From: Eonycteris spelaea
Taxonomy: Eukaryota; Chordata; Mammalia; Chiroptera; Pteropodidae
Direction: 5' to 3'
Assembly (NCBI GenBank): GCA_003508835.1
Contig: PUFA01000012.1
Coordinates: forward strand, 19,200,001 to 19,264,000
Length of the DNA stretch: 64,000 nucleotides
The notes under the pieces were generated by a model. The model ran no database searches. It had not been told where the DNA came from and worked only from the letters and a program-made list of their open reading frames with translations. A program made the position numbers and the translations under genes. This document shows, piece by piece, positions 24,860-36,439 of this stretch; positions within the stretch are counted from its first letter, which is position 1, and each line of letters opens with the position of its first letter.

Positions 24860-25488
24860 CAACCTCAGTGCTCATTTCTACATATTCCTCATCTGGAGAG
24901 ATTAAGAAAATCAAGCCAGTGTACTCCTCAAGTTTCCTTTTGCTCACCTCTCTCCAGACAGCCTGGTCATCTTTCAGGTCCTCATATGTTCTACATCAGT
25001 CATGATGCTTTTAGCTCAAGGAATGGAAAATCCCATCCCGAAGGGCTTTAACAGTAGGACATTTTATTCTCTTATAGTGAGTCCACAGCTAGGGTGGGCT
25101 CTAGCTGAAGTATGACAGGCCTAAGCCTACACATCTTTTGGGTCTGACCTCCCTTAATGTTTGCTCTCCTCCTCAGCCCTGCTGCAAGGTGGCCGCAGTG
25201 GTTCCAGGAATCGCAATCGCAGCAGAAAAGAACTCTTTCTTCAGTTGTGTCTCTTTTTTCAGGCTAGGAAACCTTTCCAAGAATAACTCTGATGTCTTAT
25301 TTGCTAGAACTGGGCACAAGCCCTCTCCTAAGCCAATCTCTGGTGAAGGGAGATGGGATTCATATAACTGGCTAAGATTACTCAGGATTGATTCTTGAGC
25401 GAGGGACAGGGTTATTTTGTACATAGCCACATGGTGGAAAATGATCTGATAGTTAAAAGAGGGTAGAGACTGGCTATGAGTAGGTAAT
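24860..25488. other. Unassigned, probably an old dispersed repeat
   Basis: The order 'gaatggaaaatcccatcccg', 'aggacattttattctcttat', 'gcaaggtggccgcagtggtt' and 'ctaagccaatctctggtgaa' resembles a widespread mammalian repeat whose family I cannot name. Open frames at 25138-25430 on both strands overlap each other and have no protein similarity that I know. Confidence 0.4.
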
Positions 25489-25489
25489 G

Positions 25490-25975
25490 AACAACGTCTG
25501 TGTAGCAGATACTGTCAGCTCCCTGCTCACATCTCAGGCCCTATGACTTAAGTGCATATAACTGACTTATGACCACAAGTACCTGTATTTCTTGGCTCGC
25601 AAGTTTCTTCCGATCTTTGGAGGTTGCTTTGCTGCCCATGCAATAAGCTAAAAATGCTGTGGGACTAATGTTCTCACCCTGGGAACAGACCCTCAAAGAC
25701 TAATGAAAGTAGATATATCCCCAAGTGTAGAAATACCCCACTTCCCTCATCTCTAGGGTTAGATAACTCTGTGGTGTTTGCTCTACACTGACTTCTAGAA
25801 TTTCCCCAGCAGAATTAAGCACTAGTTACCCATAGTGGTAGCTGGCTTGATAACATGCCCTTACAAGCTGCCTTCCTTCTCCTGTCATACATTTTACTCC
25901 CTTGTGGTTTTCCCTTCACCTCCTTTGACTTCTATATCAGAATCAGCTTCTTGGGAAACCCAAACGAAGACTCTG
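25490..25975 (+). mobile_element. LTR-like repeat, copy 2 (related to 9700-10282)
   Basis: 'taccccacttccctcatctc', 'ctgtggtgtttgctctacac', 'gaatttccccagcagaatta', 'agctgccttccttctcctgt' and 'tcttgggaaacccaaacgaa' share block order with 9700-10282. The right terminus (gggaacccaaactaag type) is LTR-like. Confidence 0.65.
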
Positions 25976-26010
25976 TACCATAAGCAAACTCATTCCTGAA
26001 TCCAGAGGTT

Positions 26011-26340
26011 TTGTACACAATTTTCCCATCTGCTTGGAGTGTGTTTCGTCTTTCTTCTCACCTGATGCACTCTCGCTGTCCCTTTATGTTCCCATTGGAC
26101 ACCTTCTATGACCTCCTTTCCACTCGACACCATTCCCTTAGTGTCTACCCCTCCATTCTACAATTCTACTTAACAATGATTACAATGATTGTAATTTAAT
26201 TAATTGTTTGTGTAATTGTTCGCTTCTCCCTTTATCCCAACTAAACTGAGCTGCTTGAGGGCAGGGACGTTTTTGGCTCACCACTGTATCACTGGCATCT
26301 AGCACAATGCCTGACACAAAGTAGAGGGTCAAGGCTGCCG
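26011..26340 (+). mobile_element. L2 LINE 3' end
   Basis: 'gagctgcttgagggcaggga', 'ctcaccactgtatcactggc' and 'tagcacaatgcctgacacaa' match the L2 3' UTR very well. The cysteine-poor open frame at 26011-26199 is decayed L2 sequence, not a gene. Confidence 0.9.
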
Positions 26341-26599
26341 AAAAGATGAGGTTCATGAAAGATTAAAGATGTAATTCACTAGATGAAATGATCAAAACCT
26401 TTAAATAAAAAAGATCTTTCATTCACATGACTCCTACATGAATCTACATTTATTTCTTGGGATAGAATATAACTTTTATACATAAGGGATGCCCAGGGTC
26501 TAAGAGAGCATTTTGATGTGGCTCATTTATATCTATAAAAGATGCCATTTAATCATCTTTTAATTTTATTTATACGTTACAGAATTCCACTTCAAATTC

Positions 26600-26670
26600 A
26601 TGCATTTACTCACTCATTCATTCAATGCCTACTTATTGGGCTCTGTACCTGACAAGACCTTAGAACTACA
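26600..26670 (-). mobile_element. L2 LINE 3' tip
   Basis: 'cactcattcattcaatgcct' then 'acttattgggctctgtacct' is the reversed L2 terminus. Confidence 0.65.
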
Positions 26671-26674
26671 TCTC

Positions 26675-27235
26675 CCATCAACTCTTTCTAAAAGTCATGA
26701 TAGAGATTATATTTGTTAATACTATGTCAGATTCTCTGTCTGCCTCCCCTTAGCTGTACATTCACATTGGGCTTTTGGCTTTCATTAAAGGAACATGGAA
26801 CAATCCTACAGAAGTAAGTAATCACTATATTTGCTAAAAAATGGTAACTGAGGACACTTTATTTTGTCACTCAGGGCTCACATGGGAGAAATTTCTTTTA
26901 ATGGTAAGTGGCATGAGGCAGGGTAAAAACAAATATACAAACAAACAAAAACCAAACATATGTGCATATGTGCCATCTCGTTGCCTGGCAGACTCTTATC
27001 ACTAGTTCCTAAATCAAACCATTATCTCTGCACAGGATTGATACAGATATTGTGGAGTTTGAGGCTTATATAATTTAGAATCCTTCCTTGAGAATAAAGT
27101 GTAAATCTGCAAATAAAAATGTGAACAGAGCCCTGGAAGGGGTCCACATGAGAAAGGGTCTCTGAAGTTTAAGCCTCGCTGGTTTCACAGTAATTTAGCA
27201 TCTGACCTTCATTCAGTGAAACTGGTTTCCTCCGC
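26675..27235. other. Unassigned intronic sequence
   Basis: No gene, RNA or repeat recognised apart from short A-rich reiterations near 26930-26950. Confidence 0.5.
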
Positions 27236-27239
27236 CTCG

Positions 27240-27580
27240 TGTTGTCCTGACCTTTATGCCTTCTTTACGTTGCTTTCTTACTTAAAAGTCCTTCCTCTTC
27301 CTTCTTCAATCTCTGGGCCATAGTTTTTCAAAGTTTGGTTCCACAACGCCTTCTTTGATTCTACCTAGCAAAAAGCTCTCCCTTCCCTGACGGCCCACGA
27401 CACTATGTATAGAGTCCAGGATATCTTGTCTCACTATGTCTTAAGGAGTGTCATAAATTGCTCTATTTGAGATGCATAGAGTGTGCCCTCTCCAATTAGA
27501 GTGTCTAGTTCCTGGGTATAGGGACTATTTATTCATTTAGATCTCTCATTAGCACCTTCTAAAATTCTGAGTACAGCAGA
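27240..27580 (+). mobile_element. L2 LINE, 3' region
   Basis: 'gccttctttgattctaccta', 'gtgtgccctctccaattaga' and 'tagggactatttattcattt' follow L2 3' UTR order but are diverged. Confidence 0.6.
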
Positions 27581-27604
27581 AAAGTAGGAAAAAGGAAAGG
27601 GTTA

Positions 27605-27772
27605 TAGAAGCAAAATGATGGAGTTTGGAGTAGGTGAATCTGTTTCAAGTTCTAGCTCCTTCTGCTTTTTAGTGTGGTGCCTTAGGCTTAATCTTTTTGA
27701 GCTTTGATTTCTCACTCATAAATAGATATAATAATGATGTTTATTTCATATAATTGTTGCAAATATTAAGTA
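27605..27772 (+). mobile_element. MIR SINE
   Basis: 'caagttctagctccttctgc', 'agtgtggtgccttaggctta' and 'ataattgttgcaaatattaa' follow MIR order. Confidence 0.72.
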
Positions 27773-27774
27773 AA

Positions 27775-27930
27775 AGCATTTATTCATTCACCAAGTATCT
27801 TTAGTCAAATAGCTCTCCTGAGCTATTTTTGGCACTAGAAGCTTGGAATATATGCGAATGACAATACTCCCTGCATGAGGATTCTAATAGTTGAGTTAGG
27901 AGATGAAAACGTATAATTTATCAGGATACT
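27775..27930 (-). mobile_element. L2 LINE 3' end
   Basis: 'gcatttattcattcaccaag', 'gcttggaatatatgcgaatg' and 'ctccctgcatgaggattcta' then 'atagttgagttaggaga' follow the reversed L2 3' UTR. Confidence 0.6.
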
Positions 27931-28155
27931 GTCACATATCCACAACGAGAGTCAATGCTCAATCAATAGCTGTTAAATAAATGAAGGATTTCAGAAGAGA
28001 AAATGATTAATTTTGTAAAATAAGTAACCCTTTACATAATTACAGCATCATTCCTATGTAAATATAATATTAAATATACTGGATATGAGAATGCATAGGA
28101 AGTCATAAAATGCTACGCGTAAAAGCAAATAAAATCCATAGGAGAACGAAAGTCA

Positions 28156-28473
<318 letters not shown>

Positions 28474-28969
28474 TTATTATTAACCCTTAAGCAAATTAAT
28501 TTTATGACGCTTCACCTTCTTCCAAATCATAAATGCCCTTCATCAAGTCACTGGGGCAAGCAGTTCAAATGTCTTCAAGGATGCTCCCTCAGAGAATTTG
28601 CCATGTATCAAGGTGGAAAATCTTATTATACAGGATAATCTGAGGCTTTGTATTTAAAGATTATAGAATATTGTATTGTTAGTTAGAGGGTAACAAGATG
28701 GATTGATTATTAGTGGCTGCCTGGAGCCTTAGGGTAAGAAAGAGTCTAAGGGTGCATCCAGGCTCAGGAAGGAAGAAATTGATAATAGATTGGTGATGTC
28801 CGATGGGTGCAATAATGGTAAATGATCCTGTTGGTGCCCCATTTTAGCCAATTCTACTCTCACGTGAGTTTTGTAACTCATAATTCCAAGCATAATGAGT
28901 TAGAAAACACAGGAGAATGAATATGAAGATAACTGCCTTTGGTCTCAAGTATGTCTTTTATCGGGTTTA

Positions 28970-29068
28970 TAATGTTTACTCAGTCATTTCAATTCCCTGA
29001 GCCTCAGTTTCCCCACCAACAAAATGAGGATTAGAGGATGAAAAGTCCCTTTCTGCTCTAACATTCCA
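28970..29068 (+). mobile_element. MIR fragment
   Basis: 'ttccctgagcctcagtttcc' then 'ccaccaacaaaatgaggatt' is the MIR core. Confidence 0.75.
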
Positions 29069-29109
29069 TGAGCTATGATTCCCCTTGCCTTCCATGATAA
29101 TAACTCTCC

Positions 29110-29590
29110 ATTTGCCTCTCTCTCTCAGATCCATATCCGGCACTCTCTACCCTACTCTGGTCCCCTGGAAGCTGACCTCTTTGAATTGAATTTCCTGGGC
29201 TCCCTTATCCTCTAAGTTCTTGTTGGAGTCAGCCAAAGGAGGGACCTGGCAGGAAACCAGAAAATGGGGGACAGAGAGGTGCAGGCAGTGGCTCCATGGT
29301 TCTGCACACATAGTCTGCTAGCTGACTCCCTTGCACAGAGTAATCTTTTGCTGGAATCTGGTAGCACAGCACCCACTCTCCCTCTCTTCAGACCTGAGGT
29401 GGTAATGACTTCCTTCTGTTGCTATCCCTGATGTCTCAGATGCCTCACCATCCTTTGTGGGTTCCCTTATCTCTGCCCAGGCCCCTGAAAAGAGTCCCTC
29501 AATAAAGAGTTTGACCCTTTAGGGGAAAGTCTCTGGATATGCCATCTGTTTTGAGCTGATACCCTTACCACAAAGGTTATTTTCTTATAT
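29110..29590 (+). mobile_element. Old dispersed repeat with LTR-like 3' end
   Basis: 'tgaatttcctgggctccctt', 'cagtggctccatggttctgc', 'gacctgaggtggtaatgact', 'cctcaataaagagtttgacc' and 'gatatgccatctgttttgag' follow a repeat seen widely in mammals. The aataaa near the right end fits a polyadenylated element. I am not sure of the family. 37085-37330 appears related. Confidence 0.55.
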
Positions 29591-31384
29591 GGCTGTCATA
29601 TGTAAAAATACACAACACCATTTATATTCCGGGAGGCCTTAAAGGATCAAGTTATAGATAGCCCTAGATCTTACAGTATCTCAACTAGAGATATCCATCA
29701 TTCATATTTTACAAATCAACTGCTGCCTACATGTACTGTTGACTTTCAAATGAAACATGGGCTATTGAATACTTCCCAAGTGTCCTTCATTAGCACAAAA
29801 TGGGAAAACCATTTCCTCCACTTTTCATTAGTACAGGGAAATAGCCTCTCAATAAAATGAAGGGAAGACTGCCTTTAACCATATGATTCATGTACATGTT
29901 TTTCAGGAAAAGACATTTGATACTTGCTGCAGCTTCCCCTGACATTCTTGAGTTCAGCAGTTTGTTCCTGGCCCAGGCCCTTCCAATGGGCCCATGTGAG
30001 AAGGTTGCCCTGTAAGGAACATCTTCTGCTATCCCAAAGGGATGGACAATCTAGGTTGCAAAGAGAAGGAAAACATGGTTCTAGTTTTGTCCCTGCCCAT
30101 CAGATAGAAAATCAAATCCTGACCTACTGTTGATTAGCATTTTACAAAAGCTATTGTTCAGACCAACAATTTTGACTGCTCTGGCTTCCCTGAAGACTTG
30201 GCTCCTATTTGAGCTAAATTTTACATTTTTATATATAATGTTCATTCTGGGGGGACAGAACTGAATATATGGGTACAAGGATTTACTGTATGGGCATAAT
30301 TTTTTTTCCAGTTGTTAAAAGATCGTAAGTTTGAATAACAGTATAAATCAGATGTCAGAAATTTGTAGTCTGCAAGTTCAGGCTGACTTGGAGGTGTTCT
30401 GTTTGTCCTACTTCAAAGAAAATTTTCTTTAATTTGCCAACATAAAAGAGGGGCTATTTCCATTGCCCACCGTTTTGGGAAAAAATCAGAATATCTGGCA
30501 AACTGGGGCCACATTCACACATGGCAACAATTGGTAACTGCCCAGTTCAGAATGGAATCTCATTCTCCAATTTCCAAGCTCTTCTCTCTGCCTGGTCCCT
30601 ACAAGCATTTTTACAACATCTGATCCAAATTTGTAGGATAATGAGCCATACAATAAGAGATTTAATTATATCCATGTGGTGTCTTTTGATAGAGGATTTC
30701 AAAATAACTCTCAAGAAGTAACTTATAAGTGGATTTGACATTCTCACGACAGAGTAAAGAAACTTTCTCTCCTTGTGAATACAGAATAGAATCCTAGGCA
30801 GGTTTAGATGATAGAGACAGGAGATGGAAATTCCATCCAATTCTAGACTTTGTTCTTCTGCTTTAACCAAATGGCACAAATAGCTGATGTGCACCAGTCC
30901 TACTGCTTTTGATCTCACTTCTTGATTTTCAAATGATGATGATCCCATATACATATAAAGTTCATGCTGGCATTAAGATACACAGGTCAGACAGGCTATC
31001 CAAAGCAAGCTGCCAGTATGCAACATTGGATGACTTCTTTTGTTGAGGGAAATGACTGATTAGAAAGAAATTAAGCAATACACATTTTACATTACCAAGA
31101 TAGGTAATTTCCAAAGATAATCCCAGGCCCAGTAAGAATCCTAACAGCACATAGGTGCTCAGAAAAAGAAAGAAAATGGTGATAGAGGACATGCTCTTAA
31201 TACTAAATGCTGATTTGGAAGATATTTCAAATCTTTCTGCATCCCCAGCCATTATGGGAGATGCATTATCTTTTCCGGAGACTAAAGCCAGGTTTAATCT
31301 GAGCCACAGAGCCTAGGGTAGCTCATGGTTCTCACTGAGAGGTGTTAAGGTCAAGATTGTTTCCAAAAGACCATCCTCTGACTG
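29591..31384. other. Intronic stretch, unassigned
   Basis: No exon, RNA or clear repeat. The longest frame, 30547-30954 on the minus strand (135 aa), has no family resemblance, no splice context and ordinary intronic composition, so I do not call it. The frame at 30962-31252 contains hydrophobic stretches but likewise no support. Confidence 0.5.
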
Positions 31385-31535
31385 GTGCTACTTGCTGCAT
31401 CAGAATCAATCCAAAACTTCCTTTAAAACTCAGATTCCTATTCCCTACCCCCAGCAATTTTGACTCAGTGAGTATAAGGTGGAACTCAGAAATCTGTATT
31501 TTTAAGGGTGTCCCAGGCAATTATGACGTAGAAAT
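31385..31535. mobile_element. MER5-type hAT MITE fragment
   Basis: 'aactcagattcctattccct' then 'acccccagcaattttgactc' and 'ggaactcagaaatctgtatt' follow the MER5 middle and right parts. Confidence 0.7.
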
Positions 31536-31689
31536 ACCAGAGTAAGGGAAGTGAGCAGGGTCTATCTCTTGCTTTACATGAATTTTTTTTTGTCAGGTTT
31601 ATTTTAATCTTGCTGGCCCTTTGTTACCCAGTCTGCAAAAACTGCTTATCTCCTCTCTTTCCTATTTGTAGTGACTGATATACTCCTGT

Positions 31690-31885
31690 TGCTTTACAGT
31701 TTGCACAACATGCTCACATCTATTTTTTAAAAGCTGATTCTTATAACAATCATGTGATGTAATATATACTATTATATGTGAGAAAAATCAAGGTCAAATA
31801 TCAGCATAAGGTACTAGATGATACAGTGGGCACTTGAACTCCTGCCTTCTGACCACAAAGCCTAGACTATTTTTCTTCATTCGAG
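31690..31885 (-). mobile_element. MIR SINE, diverged
   Basis: 'cttataacaatcatgtgatg' and 'gcacttgaactcctgccttc' then 'tgaccacaaagcctagacta' are the reversed MIR. Confidence 0.7.
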
Positions 31886-32021
31886 CTTATTCATGAGCAT
31901 CCCTTGAAATAAATGAAAAAATGCAGCTGGGTATGGCATGATAGTGATAGAATCAAACACTGAATATTGCTTTTGATGAGTGCTCTTTTAAAAATGCCAT
32001 CTAAAACATTTTCTGTGTAAC

Positions 32022-32096
32022 ACTAAAGTTTTATAACAGATAATACTTATGGAAGGCCTGCTATGTCATAGATACTTTAAAAATATATTATTCATA
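32022..32096 (-). mobile_element. Short MIR/L2-like remnant
   Basis: 'acttatggaaggcctgctat' then 'gtcatagatactttaaaaat' is the reversed 3' tip of a MIR or L2. Too short to separate the two. Confidence 0.45.
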
Positions 32097-32098
32097 AA

Positions 32099-32217
32099 AA
32101 AAAAAAATTGTGTAAGCTGACAACTTCCTTGCAATCTGTGAGGTCAACCAAGGGTTGTCTCACCTAAATAAAATAAAATAAAATAAAATAAAATAAAATA
32201 AAATAAAATAAAATAAT
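32099..32217 (+). mobile_element. 5'-truncated copy of the 5S-derived SINE, with (AAAAT)n tail
   Basis: The block 'gcaatctgtgaggtcaacca' at about 32132-32151 is identical to part of the tail of the 5S-derived SINE at 55894-56113. In both, an A-rich stretch lies before this block and a 'tgcctcgtcta/tgtctcaccta' segment follows, then an A-rich end. The 5S head is missing here. The tail is about ten copies of AAAAT. Confidence 0.8.
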
Positions 32218-32220
32218 AAA
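32165..32220. repeat. (AAAAT)n pentanucleotide repeat
   Basis: About ten uninterrupted copies, grown from the SINE tail at 32099-32217. Confidence 0.97.
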
Positions 32221-32397
32221 AATACATTATTTGGGGATGAGGAGCATGGCATAGGGAATGCAATTAGCATTAATGTAATGGCTAGATGGAGAGCCAGAGA
32301 AGAGAAAGAGCAATTAGGGGATCATTTTATAAACTACATAAATGTCTAACCAATGTACTGTATACTTGAAACTAATAATAAAATAAAATACATTATT
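32219..32397 (+). mobile_element. Very short L1 3' end with target-site duplications
   Basis: An insert of about 153 bp (32232-32384) is flanked by a perfect 13-bp duplication, aaaatacattatt at 32219-32231 and 32385-32397. The insert contains 'agagccagagaagagaaaga', 'ggggatcattttataaacta' and 'gtactgtatacttgaaacta', and ends (ataa)n. The middle and end match the 3' UTR of the L1 at 14.3-15.4 kb ('ggggatcactttataagtta'). Confidence 0.85.
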
Positions 32398-32930
32398 CAG
32401 GTATAATAGACACATAATAAATATCTATTTTAAGTATGCAAATCAATAAGTTTTGACATAAGTTTATATGTGTGAAGCTATCATCATCAAGATAGTAAAT
32501 ATAACCATCACCCTCAAAAGTTTCCTCATGTACCTATGTAACTCCTTCATGTCATCCTTCCCTTTTCCCCATTCTCAAGCAGTTATTTTGAAACTTATTC
32601 ACTCTTATATGGATCAATAGTTCATCTATTTTATTGCTGAGTAATATTCCATTGATAGACATATGGATTGTGTCCAGTTTGGCTATTATACATAAAACTG
32701 CATGAATATTCATGTACAAGCATTTGTATGGACACATATTTCTCCTTGAACAAATACTTAGGAGTGAAATCAGCATATGTTTTAACTTTTAAATTCTAAT
32801 ATGTGTGTAGTGGTATCTCATTGTGGTTTTAACTTGCACTTTCCTAATAACTAATGATGTTGAGCATCTTTTCATATGCTTATTTGTTATCTGTATATGT
32901 TTTTTGTTAAGTGTCCATTCAAATCTGTTG
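32385..32930 (-). mobile_element. Old L1, 3' region
   Basis: 'gtataatagacacataataa', 'caccctcaaaagtttcctca', 'ttattgctgagtaatattcc', 'ctcattgtggttttaacttg' and 'tgttgagcatcttttcatat' are the reversed 3' region of an L1M-type element. Confidence 0.88.
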
Positions 32931-32931
32931 A

Positions 32932-33112
32932 CAGGCACTCTGTTTTAATCCTTATAACAATGTTATGAGGTAGGTACTATTATTATCTCCTTTAATGGGG
33001 AGCTAGACATACCCTATAACTTTCCCAATTTCAGTTTGCAAGAGGTAGGATTTGAACCTAGATATTTAAACTCATGAATCTGTGTGTTTCACATTCTTTG
33101 CTATATAATCAT
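32932..33112 (-). mobile_element. MIR SINE
   Basis: 'taatccttataacaatgtta', 'tgaggtaggtactattatta' and 'ggtaggatttgaacctagat' are the reversed MIR. Confidence 0.85.
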
Positions 33113-33114
33113 GC

Positions 33115-34255
33115 AAAACTGAAGCTTTTGCACCTAAACTCTATTGCTCAAAGTAATGCACAAGACCAACAACAGATGTAAAATGAGGAACTTATGGAGA
33201 AAGTCGAGCTTGTGGTTGCGTCTTAGTAATATGGTTTGTCCACTAGGCATACTGGAGATACAATGGGGTCCTGAGCACTGCTCAAACCAAACCCAGATTG
33301 AATTGTGTAGGGGGCGAGGTCAGTATGTCATTAAGAAACAGTTCAAGACTATACACAGAATGGCTGTCTGCTCCCTTACGCTTCCAAGAGCTAGAACTGC
33401 CACAGGCAAAGGTGAAGTTATGGTGAGCAGTAAACAATGTGATGCTATTAGTGGGGATAAGGGAAAAGCAGGGACCAAAATTGATGCCAGTTACTGAGTG
33501 GACTAAGGTTTCCTGGAGAAGAACAAGCCCTTATCACCAGGGTAACAGGAGCTGGTGAAGAATGACATCATGAGCCAGAGAGAGATATGAGGGCCCTCAG
33601 GGCAGGCTTATAATTAGGTATTCCTTCAAATTGATATTATTTAAATATCTATTTAGTGAGGGGGGAAGAAATTAATTTTCTCTGAATAAAGAATATAAAG
33701 CTTCTTTTTACATTCAAAAGTAAAGGACTTATTACAGACAATTTTTCAAACCATATGAGTTCCAAGAGGACATATTAAATGACATAAAATTTATATAATA
33801 AAATAAAATCACTGAGCCACCAGAAACAGCATTATTCAATTTCAGGATTTCAGTTGATTGTGACTGCTGATTTCAAGTGACTGTCCTATAGCTGCAACAA
33901 ACAAATTGTGAGTCTCAAAACCACTTAACAAAGATAGGTTAGTGCTAGTGAGATATGGCTTTTATTTTCAATTTAAGTGAATTCTCTACTCTGATAGCAC
34001 TAAAACTCTTGAACACTTTGCTGGTTATACAAAGAGTCATGTGTAGAGACAAATTTACTGGTGCCATTTTTGTGATATAGTCTACACGCTGAGGTTGCAT
34101 TATTTCTGGCTGCCTGGCTGACTGACCTGCCACATGGATTAAGGGTCTGCTCATCAGTTCCCAAACCTGAAAACATGCCTGATATTGGCAGCCTTTGCTT
34201 CTCCTTATCATGAAATCCTGGCAGAAGCTGACCTTGCACCCTGACACATTTGTCC
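33115..34255. other. Intronic stretch, unassigned
   Basis: The frame at 33144-33497 (117 aa, plus strand) and those at 33945-34355 (minus strand) overlap nothing recognisable, show no protein family and no splice-bounded structure. I treat them as chance frames. Confidence 0.5.
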
Positions 34256-34257
34256 AG

Positions 34258-34400
34258 CTTTGTGGTTCCCAATGGGGGCAATATGCACTTTTCCAGGGAG
34301 CATCTATAAATGTGTAGGGGCATTTTGGGGTGTCATAATAATGGGGTGACATCACTGGATGCTAAATATTATACATTGTGGAGGTTAGTCCTGGTTAGCA
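34258..34400. mobile_element. hAT-type MITE fragment
   Basis: 'gtggttcccaatgggggcaa', 'ggcattttggggtgtcataa', 'gacatcactggatgctaaat' and 'attatacattgtggagg' follow a common mammalian MITE (tggttgtcataactggggg ... gatgctgctaaacat). The name is uncertain. Confidence 0.65.
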
Positions 34401-34979
34401 CAGAACCACACACTTCTTGCAACTAGTAGTGTCTCCAATCAGTGCACCTCAACTTCGACCCCAACTAAACAAATAGAGAAACTTCTCCAAGCACTTTCTG
34501 GTTCTCAGAACAATCCACACAAATGGACTTTTTAGCCAAGATGGGAATAAAGAGTGGGGTCTTCCAGAGAGAAACTCCAGAAGTCACCCCCACCTTAAAG
34601 CAATAACAAAATTTGGGGGGAATAATACATTTCACAGAACTACCTTCTTAGGAAATCATTTTGCCTCTGCCTAGTAAATTATTTCATTTTTCCTTGAAAT
34701 GGATGGCAAGTTGGGTGGCAACCAATGGCGATAGTAACTTTTCTGCTCAGGCAATGGAAGGGGTGAGAGATAAAACGATGCGCCATTACTGTACACCTTC
34801 ATACCTTCTCACAGAAGGCGCTTCACATGTTGTCACCAGTCTTTCTTTACCTTCGTCAACTAAAAAAACATACTTTTATTTCACAATTTAACATATTTAA
34901 AGTTGAGATGCATGCTATAGTTGATGACATGCCATTATTTAATTGGAAGTATTTTTTTCCTTAACGGTGATTCGTAAAA

Positions 34980-35140
34980 TAGTACTTCATTTTACCAGTG
35001 ATTTATCATTTTACAAATGATTCTATTAAATATATCATCCTCATTTTGCAGATGATTAAATAAGAAGCAATGGCAAATGCAAGGCTCAAACCTGGTCTGT
35101 CTGACTCCAAAATATATGCTCTTTCTACCACACCATTTGT
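34980..35140 (-). mobile_element. MIR fragment
   Basis: 'tcctcattttgcagatgatt', 'gcaaggctcaaacctggtct' then 'gtctgactccaaaatatatg' and 'ctctttctaccacaccattt' are the reversed MIR core and head. Confidence 0.82.
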
Positions 35141-35141
35141 T

Positions 35142-35598
35142 ATGTGTTGAATAATACCAAAATTTGTATGTTGAGACCCTAATCCCCAATACTATAGAAT
35201 GTGAACTTACCTGGAAATAAGGTTGTTCTAGGAGTAATTCAGTAGTTAGGATGAGGTCAGACTACAGTAGGGTGGACCCTGATCTGGTATGAGCGGTGTC
35301 TCATAAAAGCAGAAATTTGGACATACACACCTACATAAGGAGATGCCATTTGAACACGAAGGAGGAGATTGGAGTGATGATGTACTTGCAACCCAAGGAA
35401 CACCAAAGATCGCCAAGAAAACACCAGAAGCCAGGAGAGAGAGAGACAGATTCTTCCTAGTGCCCTCAAATGAAACAGACCTTGCCAACACCTTGATCTA
35501 AGACTTCTAGCCTCCCAAATTGTGAGACAATAAAATTCTGTTGTTTATGCCATCCAGACTATGGTCCTTTGTTATGGCAGTCCTCGTAGACTAATGTA
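35142..35598 (+). mobile_element. MLT1 LTR (MaLR), nearly complete
   Basis: 'tgttgagaccctaatcccca', 'gaacacgaaggaggagattg', 'ccaacaccttgatctaagac', 'gtgagacaataaaattctgt' and 'gttatggcagtcctcgtaga' cover the LTR from near its start to its end. Confidence 0.88.
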
Positions 35599-35599
35599 C

Positions 35600-36315
35600 C
35601 ATTCTGCTTCTCTTGAGAAACATCCGGCTGGCATCTCTTGGAGATTTATCCCTGAAAAGGAACTCTTCACCCACCACATAGTAAAACGTTCACATGCTGT
35701 ATATTAAACTGAATAAGTAATTCAGAATTACAAATGCCTCTCATTATCGATCCATTAAAACCTCCCTTCATCTTCCTGCTATACATTTAACCTGGCCCTC
35801 AGTAATAGGACCTCTTTTGCCAGCTGGGGCTTTTTATAAAGCCCTGAAGATGAACCTTCTGGAGAGCCAAGAACTAGATAGTCCTTTTACAACTTGACAG
35901 AGCCTAGACTTGTACCATTCAAAGTGGACAGTCCAGTCACATCACTTTGACCAGGAGTGTGGCTCAGAAGTAAACGAAATAAGCATCACCCTATAGGGCA
36001 CCTTCAGAGAGGTTTCTCATGCCATGGATCCTGCCTGATCTCCCTCTTTCTTAACTCCCCTCTACAGCCCCTCTAGGATGCTGGCTCCATTCACACAGAA
36101 CTTGAACCAATCTGACTATATCAGCATATTAGCAGAAGTCTTGAATGTCCTCCTTTGCTGACCACCTCTGTGTCTTCCAAAGCTCTTCCTTTTCCCCAGT
36201 GTGAATGTCCAATTCGTATGGCTCTGTATCCTGATCTCTGCTCCATATCTCATTGCCATGAGCCCCAGCCTACTTAACTTGGGGGTTCTGTCACTCGATC
36301 AGTGATATACGATGG
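35600..36315. other. Intronic stretch, unassigned
   Basis: No exon, RNA or repeat that I can identify. Confidence 0.5.
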
Positions 36316-36319
36316 AAAT

Positions 36320-36435
36320 TTCCATGATGACGGAAATGTTTTATATCTGCACTCACCAAAATAGTAGCCACTAGCCAGATATGGCAATTGGGCACTTGAA
36401 ATGAGGCTAGTGGGATTAAGAAATTGAATTTTAAA
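36320..36435. mobile_element. DNA-transposon fragment, same family as 5950-6170
   Basis: 'acggaaatgttttatatctg', 'aatagtagccactagccaga' and 'ggcacttgaaatgaggctag' match the left half of the MITE at 5950-6170. It stops where an MLT1 LTR begins. Confidence 0.75.
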
Positions 36436-36439
36436 TTCA

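Noticed and set aside
30547..30954. 135-aa minus-strand frame on the same strand as CPNE4
   Set aside because: No recognisable family, no flanking splice sites that would join to copine sequence, and it lies between C2A and the upstream coding exon, where copines have no extra segment.
33945..34355. 136-aa and 107-aa minus-strand frames
   Set aside because: Two overlapping registers, and the left part includes a MITE. No conserved motif.
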